Below are positions 26,267 through 37,470 of a stretch of 64,000 nucleotides of DNA, piece by piece (position 1 is the stretch's first letter; the number at the start of each line of letters is the position of its first letter). The notes beneath the pieces were generated by a model. That model was not told where the DNA came from. It did no database searches and saw only the letters and a program-made list of their open reading frames with translations. Made by a program: the position numbers and the translations under genes. Origin of the DNA: Datnioides undecimradiatus (Eukaryota > Chordata > Actinopteri > Lobotiformes > Datnioididae). The stretch is taken from contig WARS01000013.1 in NCBI GenBank assembly GCA_008933995.1, positions 12,225,808-12,289,807 of the forward strand, read 5' to 3'.

Positions 26267-29200
26267 CATCCATGTCTTGTCCTCTCACCAAATATGGGGT
26301 GCAGACAAAGGAATGCTCTGTCTCAATACGCAGACCTGCAAACACAACCTTATACAGTATATCACTAGAGGTTATTCGGCCACAGACTATCAGCTAACAC
26401 TAACGTAGAGGGTAAAGAGATTATCCTATAAAAAATGTCAATAAACTCGGGTAGAGTACAGAGTGCTGCTGCTAAAACTGCTGTGGTTTTCAGAGTTACT
26501 AATCCTAGAAGATAAGAGGTCATCTAGAAGAGAAGAGCGCCTGCTATTGACCGATTCTCTTCTTTTGCTGCAATATCACACAGGTAATCTGCACTAAACT
26601 TTAATTTCACTCCCACTACATTGATTTCCAAGCTTGATCAAGGCTAAATTACTTGAACTTATATGTTCAGCTGATTTTGAAAGTGAAAGGGTTATATTTC
26701 TCCTTCTTCTTCCTCTTTTAATTCAACAGCTCTTTGTAACCAACTGTATGTAACCAAATGTTTTTCCCAACAACAGTAAATACACAAATGTTTCTGTTTA
26801 AATACATGTAGTAAAAATGCTACATTAAAATTGTGATTTGATGACTGTAATTTGAGTTCCAATAATAAATGCTGAATGTACAGTTGAGACCAGTCGTCTA
26901 CCAACAGAAACGTGAAAGTGAAACACCTGTGTAGTGCAACCCAGATGAAGCAAACAATGAGAAAGTTCGACATAACAGACACATGCTTCAGTCTTAAACC
27001 TGAAACATTTTAGGCTGAGGTTTTCTGAGACGGAAGGGTGAGCTATGTTGGGCAGTGAAGGCACAAAAAGATGCATCTTCAAATTAATCTGAGCAAATAA
27101 TTTAGATTTTTTTGAATCCTCAAAGCTACATTTAAACTCTTTTTACTAACATTAGTATAAACACAACAGCAATAGCAAGAATACTTGGAATTATATGCAA
27201 AACCTGTCTGAGGAGCCCAGAGGGGCTAATATGAAGGGGGGAGTTTCTTGAGTTTGTGTGAAGGTTAAATAGAAATAGATTTAACAAAACTCACAAATTA
27301 ATCAGGATTGTTTATAACACATGGAGCCAGACACAATTTCTTGAAAGAAGTGAAACTATTGGGGGAACATGTGAGATTGTGTCATATTATTCATGTATTT
27401 TGCTCATTTCAAGGAAAACTTGAAAAACTTGATTTCAGATCATTACACTGATTTTACTTCTAGTTATATTACTTTTTTGTGCAATATTGTCAAAATCTTA
27501 GTGTTGTGACAGTCTCACTATTTCTAGAATGAAACATGGCTGAGGATGTAGATGAAAAACTTTAGAAGGAGATAACAGAGAAACACAGATAGAGTAGAAC
27601 TGTAGACCCCTGCTGTTCGTACTAACAAGCACATTCGCCAAACATACACAACAGGGCAGCTGCAGTGTGTGCTCACGTATTCACAGCTGAGATATCATTC
27701 TTACAGAGAAAAGAAAGACTGCACAAGGCCATCACTACTGTCTGTCAGTCAAAAGAGGATATGAAACAGTGGAATGGAGATAACATGAGGAAGTGGAGTC
27801 ACGCATTCAGCACATGCCCTAAACCGTCCCACCCACACTCACCTCTGATAGATCATGGGTCATGTTGTCACATAGCATATGCCAAGCTGTCATTCCCGTG
27901 GTTTAAAAAGTCCAACCTTGAGTGACAAACTTGTATGGTAATTTGTTTGGTGGTTTTTGGTTGTCTTGTTTAATTTTCAAACGGAAATCCAGTCCACCAT
28001 CAGGACAGTTCCTCATTCACCTGCTGTTTGTCTAGTCACGAAGAAAACTGTCCAGGTCATGGGAGATCTGTCCATATGGCAAACGGACGAAGCTGTGTTT
28101 ACACACACCTGATGCTCTTTCACACTAGAGTACATCCATTGAGTCAAGCCAGTGTTCCTGTGCTTTTGTGTGTGTGTGTGTGAACTGGTGCCTCTGTTTA
28201 CCTGAAGAAAATTAACCCCATCTCCAACACTTACAAGCGGACATGAGTCCAATGAGGCTGAAAATATGACCCACACACACGCACTTTTCCATACACAGAG
28301 CACACAAAGTAGTATGCTTCCGCTAATTTGGGCACTTTTGTGACAAAGTGATCTGACACTGACTTATAAACACAAGGGAAGGGAAATATTGTGACATAAG
28401 CTAGTAGTTTTGGCAAGGGGGACATTATATGGTTAGTCAGTGTGGTCTTCTCCCCTATGAAGTTTAAGTGCTTGAAACCCGACCTTGTTTTCCTTTGCTG
28501 GCCATTTGAGCATGTTTCCACTGTGCTACTGGAGAGAGCGCAATCGGTCTGTCAGACATTGCTGCTCTACATAGTGGCTGCTCACCTCTGACCTTGCTGA
28601 CAGTGACCTCACAGCCCAGCATGTTAACTAACCCCTGACCCCTTGTACTGTGTGCACTCCACAACCCCAGTGACTCCTATACATGCGTCTGTCCCATTCT
28701 TAACTTTTACACTGCACACTGCGTGCTTGTTTTGGCAACGACGCCTACACCTTGCATCTATTTTCCTCTTACACAACTGGATATTACGTCCAACAGCTGT
28801 CTTACTGATATAGACTATGATACTGTGTTTTGTACATAGCTGGCAGCTGATATCTACAGCAATCTTCTATTTTGATTTTAGTTCAGAGGCATTCTTAGGA
28901 ATATTACATAAGTACACCACGAGGCACATGATACAATTACAAGATGATAATTCAGTTAAATTGTTTAACTAACATGTGGTAGCACAGCATTAGCAGGCCA
29001 GCTAAAGCAACACTGCGTTCCAGTGTTGCTGTACAGTAGATCTATAATTTTGATCTTGTTACACAATGGAAATGTTTAAATCCAGGAAAGAGGAGATGGT
29101 GTGAGAGAGAGACAGGGAGCGAGGGAAAGAGAGAGGTCTTGTGTCTTTCCAGAGAACATTAATTCATATACAACAGGCTCTAATTTAGCATCACACTCCC

Positions 29201-29429
29201 GTAGCGTAGTCTGAACCCACATCAACGACACATTCACTGAGTGTCCATGTCTGCGATCACATACGTAAATGCAGGTCTTATTGTCACAGACTTAGAGCTG
29301 AATCTGCCCCCATGCATGTTAATGCCCATCTGTGTGTCTCAGTAATAGCAAACAAAAAAGAGGTGGAAGTTCTTGTTCTGAAGTATCATGTTTCTAAGGT
29401 TTTTTTTATATTGAAGCCCATATAGGTAA

Positions 29430-29447
29430 AAATATATATATATATAA
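29430..29447 (+). repeat. (AT)n microsatellite
   Basis: Short pure AT tract. Confidence 0.9.
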
Positions 29448-31267
29448 TACATCACTTAAAAAGCCCGTACTTGTCAGTGTGGTTCACTGACCTCAATGAT
29501 CCTGTGCAACTTCCCTGCAAACCTCGTTTCACTAGAAGTGACTGAAGGCAAAGCAGATTTGAAAGAACTATCGTAGCTAACAAACACATATCTATTTACC
29601 TGCAGTCATTAAAAAGATTATTCGTTTCTGATGGGTTAACTATAGTCCTACACATTTCCTGTGTCTACAGCTCCTTCCACAATCCTTGTCATAAATTTGG
29701 TAATCAAATACAGTACTTCGTTTATTGGGATAGCTGAGCTCAAGATTCTCTATTTCTGGTAGCTCACTTTATAAACTGTCATCACAGTGGTTTGTGACAC
29801 AGCATGACTGCATTAGCACTGAATGCAATGTCTTTACGGAAATCCTTCAGCAATACGCTAAGAATGAAAGTAAACAAGTCATGCATGTAAGCAGAAGCTT
29901 CAAAGAAAAAACACTTGACATTTTGAAAGCTATTAGACCTATTGGTATCTTTTTGCTTTGACCTTAAAACCGTATTGTGTTTTCTAGAGAATGGTATGAA
30001 TGATAACAAAGGTCAGACAGAGAGGTCAGAGGTCAAGGACCAGGGTCAAATATTAAAAACTAGGTTGGTGTCACATACAGTGCCAAACATACTGCACGCC
30101 GGCCTGCTTCAGACAGACTAAAGGCAGGTAAAGTTAAACCTTGGGTTAGGAGTTATGGGGACTGTCTGGTCAGTCCACAAAGCACTGCCGTCACTGTCAG
30201 AAAGCTGTATGTCCTCAATTCTACATTGATCATGGTAAATAAATATGAATAAGGTCAAACAACACACAGTAAAACAAGAAATCATAAAGTTCCTTCTAAA
30301 AATTACAGCTAAATTCCTAGTATATGTTGAATGCCATTACTGGAACAGATATTACATCACTGGATAGCATGAGAAATAACCTGGATTCGACACGCATGTG
30401 CACTAATAATAAATACACAGTATGTACTCAAAAGCCCACAGAGGTGACAAAGGGGACATAAATAGTCACTGTTGGCTTAATTACTTTTGCATTTGCACCT
30501 TGCAGGACTTTCAAGCAAAGTACTTGAATAAGCAGCAGAGTATTACGGTCTGTACAGTTTACAGTCACAGCTTATACATAGCAGCATACCCCAGGGCTGA
30601 GGTGTTGTTACTGATACTGGCCTGGCTACTGCTTAAAAATGGAAAGAGGGGCAGCTCTCAGTAGAGACTCACTGATGACGGTAAAAGAAGGCAAAGTGGT
30701 GCATTATAGTCTCACCCAGCAGGTCTCAAAGTAGTTAAAGTGTCAACGCCCCAATTTCACAGTTATTTTGCAAAGATATTTTTTATTAGTTATTTTTGCA
30801 AAAGTAAACAAATAAAAGCCACGCAAGGTTGTTTTATCTTTCTCCTTCCTTATAGTTCAGAATATGCTCATAATTGTTTCAAGCTTTCTATTCTCTTCTG
30901 ATTCATAATGTAATTATTACGAACTGGAGGCTAAAGCTTAACAAACTGTGCACTGTGATTTGTGACGATTGTAGCCTACATGTAAAGTTTAAGAATAAAG
31001 CCCAGGTAGTGAGTGCTGCTCCTGTCTTTAGATTAGTAGGTACTTAGTTAGCATTGATTGGGGAAGACTTACTTCTGCATGACAGACAGTACAAGGCAGA
31101 TTTCCAAAGAGTAAATAATAAATTTGGCAGTTTTCATTTTAATCTCAATGAATCACAAGACTTTGAGCGAACAATACGCACTTAAAACGTACACTCGCGG
31201 GGTCCCAGGGTGTAATGGTGTCGTAGCAGAGTAGAGATTTCAGCGGTAGTGGTGAAATATCACTTAC

Positions 31268-31640
31268 CCGATCTGAAGGTCAGACAGAGCGAGATAGTCA
31301 GGTTCAGGAAAAAGAGTTCGCCCACTTCTCTCGTGCGCTCTGATAATAGTAAACCTGCCAGGAACTATGAGAATAAAAGAGTCGTGTTTAAAAGGAAAAA
31401 AGAAAAAAAAACTTTTAAGAGTTTTAAGTTTCTGTGTGTTTCCAAAGACCGCAACGGCGTGTGCAACCTGCCACTCGGGAGGCTAATTTGTTTTCGTTTT
31501 GACCGTCGAGATGTTGTCATTACTCGGAGCGTCTGCGGTCACCTGTGCCACCACCAATGGCACGGCTCAATGGGGGCTTGTGGGAAATGTAGTTTTCTCG
31601 ATATACCCCGTGGTATTTCGAGGTTATTACGTGATGCCGA
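31268..31640 (-). promoter_or_regulatory. tfeb: Candidate distal first exon and promoter of tfeb
   Basis: The minus strand has a consensus donor ATCGG|gtaagt with the exon's last base at 31268. Upstream the sequence becomes richer in CpG, with CCAAT at 31554-31558 and a ZNF143/SBS-type motif (aactacatttccca on minus) at 31581-31594, both typical of TATA-less broad promoters. No competing gene start is seen nearby, so assignment to tfeb is the simplest reading, but it could serve an unannotated divergent transcript. Confidence 0.45.
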
Positions 31641-31699
31641 TTGACTGCAAAGGGAGTTTTAAGAGGTCCTCTAAGTTTAGAAAGAACACCTAAAAGACC

Positions 31700-33967
31700 A
31701 TCACGACCGTGTTTTTTTAGTCTCCTGCATCGTGGCGTCATGTTGATTTATCTATCACCTTTTATGATCATTCTGTTTGGTCCAAATTAACTTTCACTAT
31801 AATGCATCAGTGTTAAGATTAAAGTTTTTGGCAAACTGTTAATGGAAGCTCATGCAACATAATGTGATTGACATGAATTACACTCTTACAACTTTATACT
31901 TTCGATTGTAGTCCACCAAAAGTGTTATGTTACTGGACAGTGTTTTAGAGAGGTGGTCTCGTATATTTATGCAATAGTTGGAAGTTATTTGACAGCTAGA
32001 TTTTAAAACTGTCTCATAGTGTGACACATCTTCAATCATAGAGCCCACATACGGTTGTTCCATGGGTAAATTCCCTTATTTGTTGTTTTATCTGGTTAAT
32101 GACAAAAATACCTCCTGTGATTTGACACTAACATATGCCTAAGTGCAGGTTGGATATCTAGCTGTCACTGCTCCATGTATGCTTTTCTATTTGCTGACCA
32201 TTTCATCGGTCAAAAAACAATATTGCAGGTTCACTGGTACAAGTAACAGCATGAAAAGGTATTCATACATGTATAAAGATGTGAAGGACAGACTTTGTAC
32301 TATTCAGTGACTCAACCAAGGCATATAGAGAGCATCAGGTGCATACACTGTAGATTGTCTGCCTCAGCTGATATGTTTGACCACAAGAGGGAAGCAAAAT
32401 CTGTAATATGAGTAATATGCTGTATATCAACATTTCAGGAAACAAGTCTTGAGGCATTTTGAATGGGCAGTTTCAGTTTTTATTTCAGTGCAGGTTTCTC
32501 TATCAATCTAACTACCACCATCTAAAACAATCAGTTGCTGTTAACCAGAACATCCAGCTGTCTTCTACTCAAGGATGATGTCATTAACTATTGCTTTGTC
32601 TCTAGAAACAAACTGATGGGGGCAATTTATCTTCTTCATTTACCAAATATGTACAGGTACAAATCAAACACTTTTGACTGCGTGATAGATAAATCAGTGT
32701 CAATGGTATGTACTCTCGAGCATTATCAAGTCGTATGATTCAACTCATATTCAATGCTCAACACAGGCCACTTTAAACACTGAGCCAGTCAAAGCTGAGA
32801 CTGAGAATCCACAGGAGGCAGTAGGTAACACACAGTTATAAACATAAAGACAATCAGATGTTTTCAGCCAAGAAACACCAAAAAAAACATCGCCCAAATT
32901 TGCAGACAAGAGGGGGACATCTGAAGTATCATTTCTTTGCCTCCTTCAGCATAAAGCATTCAATAATATTCACATAATACTAAATGAGGCTGCCATGAAT
33001 TAAATTAATTTTAAAACATGATTTTGAAGGGAAAATAATGGATTGTTAATGCAAAATTGCAATGCAAAGCACTTACATATGTTCCACCCTGTTAATGCAC
33101 GAGTTGTAAAAATTCGAATAAAAAAAACGAGTCACATTTGTGGTTCAACATGCAACAATTTTTTTCTATGTAAAATAATGGTGACTCTAGATGTGCAGCT
33201 GGTAGCACATGTTCTTCTCTGTATGTCTGAGCAATATAACGCTTCTCATGTATTCCTGTGATCATATCACAGTATTTTCTATATTGTGAGACACTAGGCA
33301 TTTTTGTCTGCAGGCAGCGATGCAAAATAATCTGAAATTAAATTCTGCCCAGAACACTTAGCTTCAGTTTGACTTCCATTATTCTGCTGTCCAGAGAAAC
33401 AAACTGTTCAACCAATGTGACGATAATAGAGAATAGTCACTGATTTCAGATGACATTTTTAGGTTTAGCTAAACATTTCCATACTGTCTAGCTACACTTG
33501 TCCTTTCAGAAAAACTAAGAAACTGCTGAATCTTATAAATGTGCAAAGAACAGAGGGACTGCCAGTGTTACTAAGTTGATATGGCAGATCTGTATACATT
33601 AATAACAAGCCCAGTCTCCCTAACAATGTTTTTACTGGACAAATTGGCAGTACATGATTTACATCCAGTGCAATGCAGAAAGAACTATAATGTTTAAGAT
33701 GTTGATGCCAGGGAGGTGGAGGGGCATGCAACATGTTTCATTTTTGACAATAGAAGGTAGGGTTTGCATCTGAACTCAGGCCATGTTGACTTTCTTTAAC
33801 ATCTAACTATTTCAATCAAAATGTAAATGCGTTTACATTTTTAAATTAAAAATAATCCAGGGTCAGCAAAATCATCCAATATCATATTTCTGATTGTTAA
33901 GTTGGGTGAGGTAACAGCAGGCTTCTTGGTGGGATGCTCTGCTGTGGTAGGAAGTCAGAGGGCAGGG
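31700..33967. other. Intergenic region between the tfeb promoter and tmem183a 3' end
   Basis: AT-rich, with no plausible coding frame on either strand. It should contain the tmem183a 3' UTR and poly(A) site at its right end, but I found no clear canonical signal close to the stop codon. Confidence 0.5.
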
Positions 33968-34153
33968 CTATGTGTAGGGTGAGAAAGGGTACTGTGGATG
34001 CCACCAGTCCATGATCCTAACACTCTGCACAGGATCCAACACCACTTGAGTTCCACCCTGATCACCCCTCTTCTTCCCCCGCTGGACTGGTGAGTCTTGG
34101 AACAGCAGACGAACACGGTGGTGGCGCATATCTGTGCTAACGTTGATAGTAAA
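33968..34153 (-). CDS. tmem183a: tmem183a last coding exon
   Basis: 186 nt beginning [20 protein letters not shown], with [20 protein letters not shown] at the C-terminus and TAG at 33970-33968. The C-terminus matches the family end. Confidence 0.94.
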   Translation of the reverse strand, partial: FTINVSTDMRHHRVRLLFQDSPVQRGKKRGDQGGTQVVLDPVQSVRIMDWWHPQYPFSPYT

Positions 34154-37100
34154 CTATGAGAAAGACAGACCAGTACAGAGTTAAGGGAGTTAAGGACACT
34201 TAGTTCATGATTTAATCTTTGGTGCAGGGTATAACATAAGACAAATTGTGGGTGGAAATAATAAAAAGACACTAGTTAGAATATCTTAACCAAATTAATT
34301 ATAAATAAATAAATTATAAATATATTTTTTAACAAACTATGACTACCAACACCACTCAACTATAGGATAAGAATAGTGTAATCAAAAAATGTTATTTACA
34401 AAGCACTTATTAAACTTACGCCCAAACTGCTTTCCATATTAACAAGATTTACAAAACAAAAGAGTTACTAACCAGAGTCAACGTCATGCCCATTACCACA
34501 GGAGTAAAGATGAAGTTGAGGGTGGTGACTTGAAGCATGTAGCAGTCAGAGTCTGGGTTCGTGTGGACATCTTCGTATTGTCTTGGCATGCACAAGGACT
34601 TGGCACAACCATTCTTACGGTGTCCCTGCTGAGGTGTATATGATCACAGAAATAAAGAAAAATAAACATGACAGCAGCAAAAACGACTATGTAAAAGGTT
34701 ATCACGTATTAGCAGAGAAGTATAGCTGGTCTTAAACAACCTGCTTTAGGAACTTGAAGTTGAACTCCCACACTGCCTCTGGACGGGTCCCTGTCACTTT
34801 TCTGACCCAGAACAGTAAACACTGCAACAGAAAACATTAGGCAGCATTAAATCAACATTTCCACATAGTGAAAGGCTCATTTAGTTTTTAATGGACAAAC
34901 ATCACAGTTTCCCTACATAAAGATTTTTCTTGGGTCTTCTGCGCACTCTATATTAACGGTTGCCAAAGTATATTTGGCAATCTGTGATCAACCCACAATC
35001 AATTAACAAGCGGACATTGACGCCTCCCTCCTGCACCCTCCCTGTTTGTTCTAGAAGGCTGAGAAGGGTCTACTGCAAATAATACGTACACTGCAGAGGA
35101 GCAGAGAGAGACAAATAGACACTCTCTGGTATTATGTCCCTCCTGCATATGCACTGACTGCACTTTCCTGCTTAATGTAGGCCTACTTTTGCAAAAGTAC
35201 ACAAAGGTGCGCCTGGTTGGTGCCTGTATGATTCAGTTTTACATTTGTTTTACATTGTTTCAGGATTGGCTGTCCTAAACTCTATGGCATGATGTGGTGA
35301 AAACTGAATTGTTGTGACTCCAAGACTCCAAAAACTGTGATTTTTGGTGACTTCATAAAACACACTGCTGATGAATAAATGTAACATAAGCCTGTGTGTG
35401 TATGCAGTAAGAGACAAGAGGTCTTGGATAGAGCAGTTTGAGAGCACAATAACATTATGCAGATAATTAAGGGCAATTCAAATACTGAAATAAGATATAA
35501 TCTAGGCTACTTCAGTAATGTAGACACACACAACAGGTTTGGCTATCCCTGAGCTTGGGCCATTTACAAGCAGTACAAACGAATCAGTGATCAAAATAAC
35601 ATTTCACAGGTAATTTACCTTAGAGTTGAGTAAGGTTGTGGGCGTGGATTCTGGCAAGGCAGGAATTTTTGAGACACGCAGGTCGAACGGCTCATACAAA
35701 TGGAAAAGGGAGCGAATCACACGAGCCCGTAAACAGCGCATTTTATCAATAGAGTCAAGCTGGAGACGAAGTGGCAGATCAGCATCAATCCTGTAGTGTC
35801 TGTAGAGACGGGGCAGAAGAGGAAAAACACATGTCAACCAATGGACAATTTACCCAATTACTTTGCTTATTTTCCAAACCCGCAACACTTTAACCCTCTG
35901 ATAAACTGCTAATAATAGACATTATTTTAAATTTAACAATAAATGTTTTGGGGGTTTTTAAGACCAATTTAAGCAAAGGTATTGATGGCACAGAGACACC
36001 AGTTTAATTTTAAGCTGTAGTGCTGCTTTGGCACGTTCATGTCCTCAGGCTCAAGTGAATCAGCAAATCATCAATCAACCAAATACCCATCAAAACTGCC
36101 TACTATTTCTTGTTTTGAAATTATGCTTGAGGAGCAGATTTAAAAGTAACATGCAAAACTATTGTTAGAAAAAAACAACATAAGTGCACCACTTTACTGT
36201 TATACTATTTTCACCGCTGAATACACACAATTTATCAATAAAACCACCTCACCTTCGGTAGAGCCTGGTCCAAAAAACTGCAGTGCATGTGACTGCCCAG
36301 GCATTCTTGCAGATCAGAGCAAATCTGCACACATCCTCAGGCCGGATGTAGGAGGCGAGCACTAACCAGATATCCACTGGATACTCCTCCCCATCAGAGC
36401 TCTCACTGTTTTCTGTAAAGACAATATTGAATCAACACAGTAAACTGTGTGGCTGACTCCCAAAATGTTGAGTCATCTATGTTCTCATTCCTCTAGAGAT
36501 GATACCTTTTCTCCTCTTGTTTTTCTTCTTGCGAGCCACTTTAGTTTCATTTTCTCCATCTTCTTCAGGGTCTAGGTCATCACTGCTGTCTAAAGCGTCT
36601 GCTTTGACACTTGCTGCAGAGGAGAGAACCTCCTCTACAGCTCCCTGAGAGGCTTCCAGCCCGCAGAGTAATTTAACTAAAACACACAGTGTTAAGATCA
36701 CCTGGATCATTTTTCCAGAAAATGCAATTTTATCTCCATATATCAATGTACAGATACAGATACTGCCTGCATAGCATCAAAAGTTACCTTCTTTTTCAAC
36801 TGCATTTGCAACAGCCTTTTTCACCCTCCCGGACTTCACAACGGCTGGGTCGGCATCAGCATAATCAGCAACAGTAACTGAGGAAAAACAGGCATATCAT
36901 CAAAGCCTCCTATGACCACGTTACACACCTCTTCCGTTACATGACTCTCGCAAATACCAAAAAACACTATGTGAAAATGGCCGTAACTAATTCATCGCTT
37001 TAACTGCATTAACTTTTAAATTTGGAGTCAAAAATGCATATATTCAACGTAGTAAGCTGAGGGGAAAACTGTTTAAATTCCAGCCGACTACGGGATGCTA

Positions 37101-37218
37101 ACAGTGGGCGGGCTAGCCTAGCTTGCTGCCTGCTGTAAACGTAATCTACATTACCTGATTCCGAACAAACGTCCCCGGCCCTAAATTTCAGCCGTTTTCG
37201 GTTCCCTTTCTTGGGCAT
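33968..37218 (-). CDS. tmem183a: Transmembrane protein 183A, 8 coding exons
   Basis: Coding exons in transcript order: 37218-37155, 36877-36788, 36676-36506, 36412-36253, 35799-35619, 34821-34741, 34628-34473, 34153-33968. They total 1089 nt, 362 residues plus TAG, and all seven introns are GT-AG and phase-consistent. The sequence follows the human protein (376 residues) closely: start [16 protein letters not shown], then [28 protein letters not shown], an acidic/Lys-rich linker, an F-box-like block ([16 protein letters not shown]...ICKNAW, about 119-160), [12 protein letters not shown], one hydrophobic segment near 282-306 ([20 protein letters not shown]), and the end [11 protein letters not shown]. 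Its molecular role is not established. In human it also neighbours PPFIA4. Confidence 0.95.
34473..34628 (-). CDS. tmem183a: tmem183a coding exon 7 (membrane segment)
   Basis: 156 nt with [13 protein letters not shown], then the hydrophobic run [16 protein letters not shown] that continues into the last exon. Acceptor acacctcag, donor CTG|gttagt. Confidence 0.93.
34741..34821 (-). CDS. tmem183a: tmem183a coding exon 6
   Basis: 81 nt encoding [20 protein letters not shown] and NFKFLKQ. Phase 0 at both ends (acceptor tgttgcag, donor CAG|gttgtt). Confidence 0.92.
35619..35799 (-). CDS. tmem183a: tmem183a coding exon 5
   Basis: 181 nt encoding [20 protein letters not shown], then [18 protein letters not shown] and [15 protein letters not shown] before AAG|gtaaat. 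Strongly conserved relative to the human family member. Confidence 0.94.
36253..36412 (-). CDS. tmem183a: tmem183a coding exon 4 (F-box-like)
   Basis: 160 nt encoding [19 protein letters not shown] and, downstream, [12 protein letters not shown] and FWTRLYR. The pattern (P...IW..LA.YI.P.D...F..ICK.W) resembles an F-box helix bundle. Donor CGAAG|gtgagg. Confidence 0.93.
36506..36676 (-). CDS. tmem183a: tmem183a coding exon 3
   Basis: 171 nt with [11 protein letters not shown], then a low-complexity acidic region ([14 protein letters not shown]) and a Lys/Arg run. The donor AAAAG|gtatca keeps the phase. Confidence 0.9.
36788..36877 (-). CDS. tmem183a: tmem183a coding exon 2
   Basis: 90 nt between tttcctcag and GAAG|gtaact, encoding [18 protein letters not shown] and a Lys/Ala-rich helix. 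Both junctions fall after the first base of a codon. Confidence 0.93.
37155..37218 (-). CDS. tmem183a: tmem183a coding exon 1
   Basis: Starts at ATG 37218-37216 with [20 protein letters not shown], a basic N-terminus that could act as a nuclear or ER-proximal signal. The donor TCAG|gtaatg splits a Val codon. Little in-frame sequence lies upstream, so the start is firm. Confidence 0.93.
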
Positions 37219-37470
37219 GTCGACACCAATGATCTGTGGGCACTTAACGGGCCTGTGAGTCCTGCCATGTCTCTATGGCAAGCTGAGGTAGAGAGAAAGA
37301 AAGAAAAATGAGAGAGAAATTGAAAAATGTTCCGCCAGGATCTTCAGCCATCATGGAATGACGTAACATCGCAAGTCACGCGAGAGCAACGTTGGTTTTT
37401 GTTTTTTTGGTGGGGGGGCTCTACTGCCATCTGCCGGTGACTGTGATAACTTCAATAATTTCTCGCGACC
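37219..37470 (-). promoter_or_regulatory. tmem183a: tmem183a promoter region
   Basis: Directly upstream of the ATG lies a CpG-containing stretch with a CRE/ATF-like site TGACGTAA at 37359-37366 and a TCTCGCGA element at 37461-37468, a motif common in broad housekeeping promoters. There is no TATA box at a useful distance. The transcription start is not defined by sequence alone. Confidence 0.45.

Larger units (their letters stand above)
16311..31267. other. tfeb: tfeb 5' non-coding region / long 5' intron(s)
   Basis: About 15 kb between the start-codon exon and the distal candidate first exon, with no recognisable protein sequence on either strand. It contains a (GA)n tract, CA/GT microsatellites, a candidate alternative first exon at 22706, a GC-richer patch with CCAAT motifs near 24720-24860, and nuclear-receptor and E-box motif clusters at 25549-25606 and 30010-30048. 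Confidence 0.55.

Noticed and set aside
28589..28609. Two TGACCT half-sites spaced by 9
   Set aside because: Spacing is not a canonical nuclear-receptor direct repeat; likely chance.
31249..31644. 131-codon open frame on plus
   Set aside because: Runs antisense through the candidate tfeb promoter, Lys/Arg-rich without a recognisable domain and without good start context.
35250..35476. Overlapping short frames on minus inside tmem183a
   Set aside because: Lie wholly in the intron between exons 5 and 6; the reading frame and splice model of tmem183a exclude them.
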